NCBI GenBank assembly: GCA_026393955.1
Contig: JAPKZE010000375.1
Location: forward strand, 1 to 6,501
DNA: 6,501 nucleotides
Source: Candidatus Aminicenantota bacterium
GTDB taxonomy: Bacteria; Acidobacteriota; Aminicenantia; Aminicenantales; Saccharicenantaceae
Direction: 5' to 3'
Shown here piece by piece: positions 5,573-6,501 of this stretch (position 1 is the stretch's first letter; the number at the start of each line of letters is the position of its first letter). Under the pieces are notes generated by a model. That model worked only from the letters and a program-made list of their open reading frames with translations, did no database searches and was not told the origin of the DNA. The position numbers and the translations under genes are program-made.

Positions 5573-6301
5573 ATGACCGTGAACCAGCGGCCCTATCTCA
5601 CCGTGCCCCGGCTCGAACCCATCCCCGGACTCGTCCACGGCTTCGGGGATGCCCGGTGGAGCGAAGCGGATCTCCTGGCCTTCGCGGCGGCCAAGGGAAT
5701 GCGTCCTGTCATCATGCATCAGCTCCATTCGGACATCGTGCACCGGCTGGACGAGGCGCCCGGCGGGACGCTCGAGGGTGATGCCCTGATGACGAACGTC
5801 CCGGGATTGCTCCTGGTCATCCGCACCGCGGATTGCCTGCCCGTCCTCCTCGTCGACGAGCCGAACCGGGCCGTGGCCGCCGTCCACTGCGGTTGGCGCG
5901 GGACGGAGGGCCGCCTCCTGGAGAAGGCGGTCAAAGCCTTGGGCGAAGCCTACGGTTCGAAGCCCGGGGACCTGCGGGCCGCTCTGGGCCCCTGCATCGG
6001 ACCCGCCTGCTATGAGGTCGGGCTGGAGGTCCGGGACGCTTTCCTGCGGGCCGGGTTCCCGCCGTCCGTCTTCGTCGAAAGGGGACACGTACCGGGGGTC
6101 CATGTCCCCGGCCTGAAGAGCAAATATCTCTTGGACCTGAAGGCGGCCAATCGCTGGCTGCTCGACGGCCTGGGCCTCCGGAAGACGAACGTCTTCGACG
6201 CCGGCCCCGTCTGCACCCATTGCGAGCCGCGCCTGCTCTCCTACCGCCGCCACCCCGCCGACCCCCGCCGGATGTACAACTTCGCCGGGCTGATCCCATA
6301 A
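5573..6301 (+). CDS. pgeF: PgeF/YfiH (LACC1-type) protein: peptidoglycan editing factor or purine nucleoside enzyme
   Basis: A 242-residue protein covering the whole YfiH/LACC1 fold. Seen in order: GLVHGFGD (19-26), HQLHSD (49-54), GDALMT (69-74), TADCLPVLLVD (85-95), AAVHCGWRGTEG (102-113), LGPCIGPACYEVG (138-150), DLKAANRWLL and GPVCTHCEPRLLSYRR (211-226). His52, Cys88 and His105 fit the family's metal-site triad. Members were first called polyphenol oxidases. Later work ties E. coli PgeF to keeping non-canonical residues out of peptidoglycan precursors, and LACC1/YlmD to purine nucleoside phosphorolysis or deamination, so the exact reaction here is open. It is cytoplasmic, with no signal peptide. 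ATG 5573 was chosen because it gives a normal N-terminus; in-frame GTG codons at 5567 and 5579 are alternatives, and none has a good SD. The same frame is open far upstream, but that part is antisense to the peptidase and is not coding. Divergent from the peptidase gene. Confidence 0.93.
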   Translation: MTVNQRPYLTVPRLEPIPGLVHGFGDARWSEADLLAFAAAKGMRPVIMHQLHSDIVHRLDEAPGGTLEGDALMTNVPGLLLVIRTADCLPVLLVDEPNRAVAAVHCGWRGTEGRLLEKAVKALGEAYGSKPGDLRAALGPCIGPACYEVGLEVRDAFLRAGFPPSVFVERGHVPGVHVPGLKSKYLLDLKAANRWLLDGLGLRKTNVFDAGPVCTHCEPRLLSYRRHPADPRRMYNFAGLIP

Positions 6302-6306
6302 GAAAA

Positions 6307-6338
6307 GCGGTCCCTTTCCGCATCCTTTTCTTCCTTTT
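6307..6338 (+). terminator. Possible weak terminator after pgeF-like gene
   Basis: Six bases after the TAA stop, GCGG (6307-6310) can pair with CCGC (6318-6321) across a 7-nt loop, with AAAA before it facing TTTT after it. A T-rich stretch (6326-6338) follows. The GC stem is only 4 bp, so termination strength is uncertain. Confidence 0.35.
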
Positions 6339-6382
6339 ACATACATCGTTCTTTAAACAAGCAATCTGGAATGGCCGGTCAG

Positions 6383-6435
6383 GGAATCCGCCCCGCGCAG
6401 GGGTGTTCCTGGAGGAGCGGCGGGGAGCGGATTCC
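6383..6435. repeat. Long imperfect hairpin (inverted repeat 1)
   Basis: GGAATCCG (6383-6390) pairs with CGGATTCC (6428-6435). After a 2-nt bulge (6426-6427), CCCCGC (6391-6396) pairs with GCGGGG (6420-6425). Inside, CAGG (6398-6401) pairs with CCTG (6408-6411) around a 6-nt loop. That gives 18 paired positions in 53 nt in non-coding DNA. It could be a structured RNA, a 5' leader of a gene beyond the window, or a palindromic repeat element. I do not recognise a family. Confidence 0.6.
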
Positions 6436-6479
6436 GAGGAGCGACCATCAGAAGCGCGCCGGAGCAACTCGGAGGAGCG
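6412..6479 (+). repeat. Three exact copies of GAGGAGCG
   Basis: The 8-mer occurs at 6412-6419, 6436-6443 and 6472-6479. One copy lies in the internal loop of hairpin 1, one in the linker between hairpins, and one spans loop and stem of hairpin 2. Start-to-start distances are 24 and 36 nt. The motif is SD-like and carries GGA, but no start codon follows at a suitable distance. Confidence 0.5.
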
Positions 6480-6486
6480 CTTCTGA
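6448..6486. repeat. Perfect 10-bp inverted repeat (inverted repeat 2)
   Basis: TCAGAAGCGC (6448-6457) and GCGCTTCTGA (6477-6486) are exact reverse complements around a 19-nt loop. Within the loop CCG (6459-6461) can pair with CGG (6470-6472). It starts 12 nt after the first hairpin. No T-run follows; instead the palindrome AGATATCT (6488-6495) lies just beyond. No gene is apparent from 6302 to the window end. Confidence 0.6.
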
Positions 6487-6501
6487 GAGATATCTTAGAA
6501 A

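Noticed and set aside
6220..6486. Small plus-strand open frame past the end of pgeF
   Set aside because: Begins inside pgeF in another frame, reads through the hairpin DNA, and shows no SD or motif.
6400..6488. TPP riboswitch suggested by GGGGTG and CTGAGA
   Set aside because: The order is right but the spacing and inner stem do not fit, the CTGAGA is part of the 10-bp inverted repeat, and no ACCC partner follows in the remaining bases.

Overview
The window is GC-rich bacterial chromosomal DNA with compact gene spacing, Shine-Dalgarno (SD) sites and sigma70-type promoter hexamers. No phage, insertion sequence, CRISPR or tRNA/rRNA gene is visible. The mix of a long acidic zinc-ribbon membrane protein, a basic S21, LipA and an exported S58 peptidase suggests an Acidobacteriota/Aminicenantota-like lineage. 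That placement is an impression from gene style, not from a search.

Layout. (1) Bases 2-1522, plus strand: the 3' part of a long acidic, low-complexity protein with a zinc knuckle near the window edge and a C-terminal RDD-like two-helix membrane anchor. (2) Bases 1558-3467, minus strand: rpsU (S21), lipA (lipoyl synthase) and a calcineurin-like metallophosphoesterase, transcribed in that order from a near-consensus promoter at 3505-3533. lipA and the phosphoesterase overlap by 13 nt. (3) Bases 3615-5479, minus strand: an exported S58/DmpA-type aminopeptidase and an Asp/Glu racemase family protein joined by an ATGA overlap. (4) Bases 5573-6301, plus strand: a PgeF/YfiH (LACC1-type) protein, divergent from the peptidase, with back-to-back promoters about a palindrome. 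(5) Bases 6302-6501: no gene; a possible weak terminator followed by two long imperfect hairpins sharing an 8-nt repeat.

How the genes may work together. LipA makes the lipoyl cofactor for 2-oxoacid dehydrogenases and glycine cleavage, and its promoter is shared with a translation gene. The peptidase, racemase and PgeF could form a small D-amino-acid or peptidoglycan-editing locus, but that is inference.

Points most worth a second look: lipA has no ATG, GTG or TTG ahead of its conserved N-terminus and lies in the same frame as rpsU with only one TGA between them; the structured, repeat-bearing DNA at 6383-6486; and the Asn-to-Ile change in the catalytic motif of the racemase.
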